Shown piece by piece: positions 63,661 through 64,000 of a DNA stretch of 64,000 nt (within the stretch, counting starts at the first letter, position 1; each line of letters starts with the position of its first letter). The stretch lies in the NCBI RefSeq assembly GCF_932526225.1, contig NC_064041.1, forward strand, positions 756,699-820,698, read 5' to 3'. A model generated the notes under the pieces. It searched no databases and was not told the DNA's origin. It saw nothing but the letters and a program-made list of their open reading frames with translations. The position numbers and the translations under genes were made by a program. The stretch is from Nematostella vectensis. Lineage: Eukaryota > Cnidaria > Anthozoa > Actiniaria > Edwardsiidae.

Positions 63661-64000
63661 TCAAGGAAGTCCCATGCCTAGCTGTTTCTTGTGCTTGCAG
63701 ATCCATCCATGAAGAGAATCCATATCCAGATCTGCAAGTGATGTGATCTGGATATCCTTGAAATGGCTATGGGCTCTTGCATGAACTGGCTGAAATGGCC
63801 GAAGTTTTCTCAAATCCCGGACCATCCCTTGCTCATCTGCTTCCGAACTCACGGTGGAATGGCGAGAAGAAATGTGTAGGTGGATTTTTTGGTCAAAATT
63901 ATCCAAAATGGCCTTGACGCCAGCTGCTGCCTTAGAGGCTCTGACCATGGCCTTCTCTGTCTTGTTAGCCCCAATGCTCTTAATGATGTTCTTGCTCGTC
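63661..64000 (-). CDS. C-terminus of an unidentified protein, 5' end beyond the window
   Basis: The - strand is open from the window edge to the TAG stop at 63661, about 112 residues. The frame is continuous upstream of the internal Met at 63948 (TSKNIIKSIGANKTEKA precedes it), so the real start is outside. It is mixed charged and helical in look: a Lys-rich KTEKAMVRASKAAAGVKAIL, a His-rich middle (FDQKIHLHISSRHS), VHARAHSHFKDIQITSLADL and a terminal WICKHKKQLGMG. I do not recognise a catalytic motif. Such sequences occur in multicopy, transposon-associated proteins of invertebrate genomes, which is one possibility; a single-copy gene is another. Confidence 0.5.
   Translation of the reverse strand, partial: TSKNIIKSIGANKTEKAMVRASKAAAGVKAILDNFDQKIHLHISSRHSTVSSEADEQGMVRDLRKLRPFQPVHARAHSHFKDIQITSLADLDMDSLHGWICKHKKQLGMGLP

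Overview
This window is genomic DNA from an animal. Four intron-bearing, conserved metazoan genes can be read through to their stop codons. Short-unit tandem arrays cover close to half of the window and most introns. The very strong conservation of TFIIB and RPS18, the intron-rich structure and the AT-rich, minisatellite-laden background fit an early-branching metazoan such as an anthozoan cnidarian. The phylum is my inference; the sequence alone proves only an animal.

Layout. Positions 1-20582 are one uninterrupted 44-bp satellite (roughly 465 copies) with kilobase-scale higher-order duplications. Positions 20583-29030 hold a broken LINE reverse transcriptase, a tandem 178-bp duplication, a 42-43-bp minisatellite, the last exon of an unidentified protein with a tyrosine-rich tail, a small inverted-repeat element, a 15-bp array that reads as a Thr-Thr-Gln-Pro repeat, and two 43-bp arrays.

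The - strand from 41880 to 29336 is a complete nine-exon GTF2B (TFIIB, 314 aa). Its introns contain a 3.7-kb 23-bp satellite, a 32-bp array, a TGACGTG-containing array and several inverted-repeat elements. It is head-to-head, about 380 bp apart, with a complete three-exon + strand homologue of Protein C10 (C12orf57, 122 aa; 42263-43803). The - strand from 56629 to 45663 is a complete 16-exon ATF6 (687 aa), with acidic N-terminus, bZIP, membrane segment and lumenal domain. The - strand from 62508 to 58412 is a complete five-exon RPS18 (153 aa) with a 5'TOP-like motif. The right edge carries the C-terminus of an unidentified - strand ORF.

The gene products are general housekeeping factors: Pol II initiation, ER stress signalling, a 40S ribosomal protein and a small conserved protein. 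They do not form one pathway. The most unusual signal is in the introns. Tandem repeats in GTF2B intron 4 and ATF6 intron 7 begin exactly at the 5' splice site and repeat the exon/intron boundary, so donor-like sites recur dozens of times. RPS18 intron 3 carries a single duplication of the same kind. No prokaryotic features, CRISPR array, rRNA or tRNA were seen.
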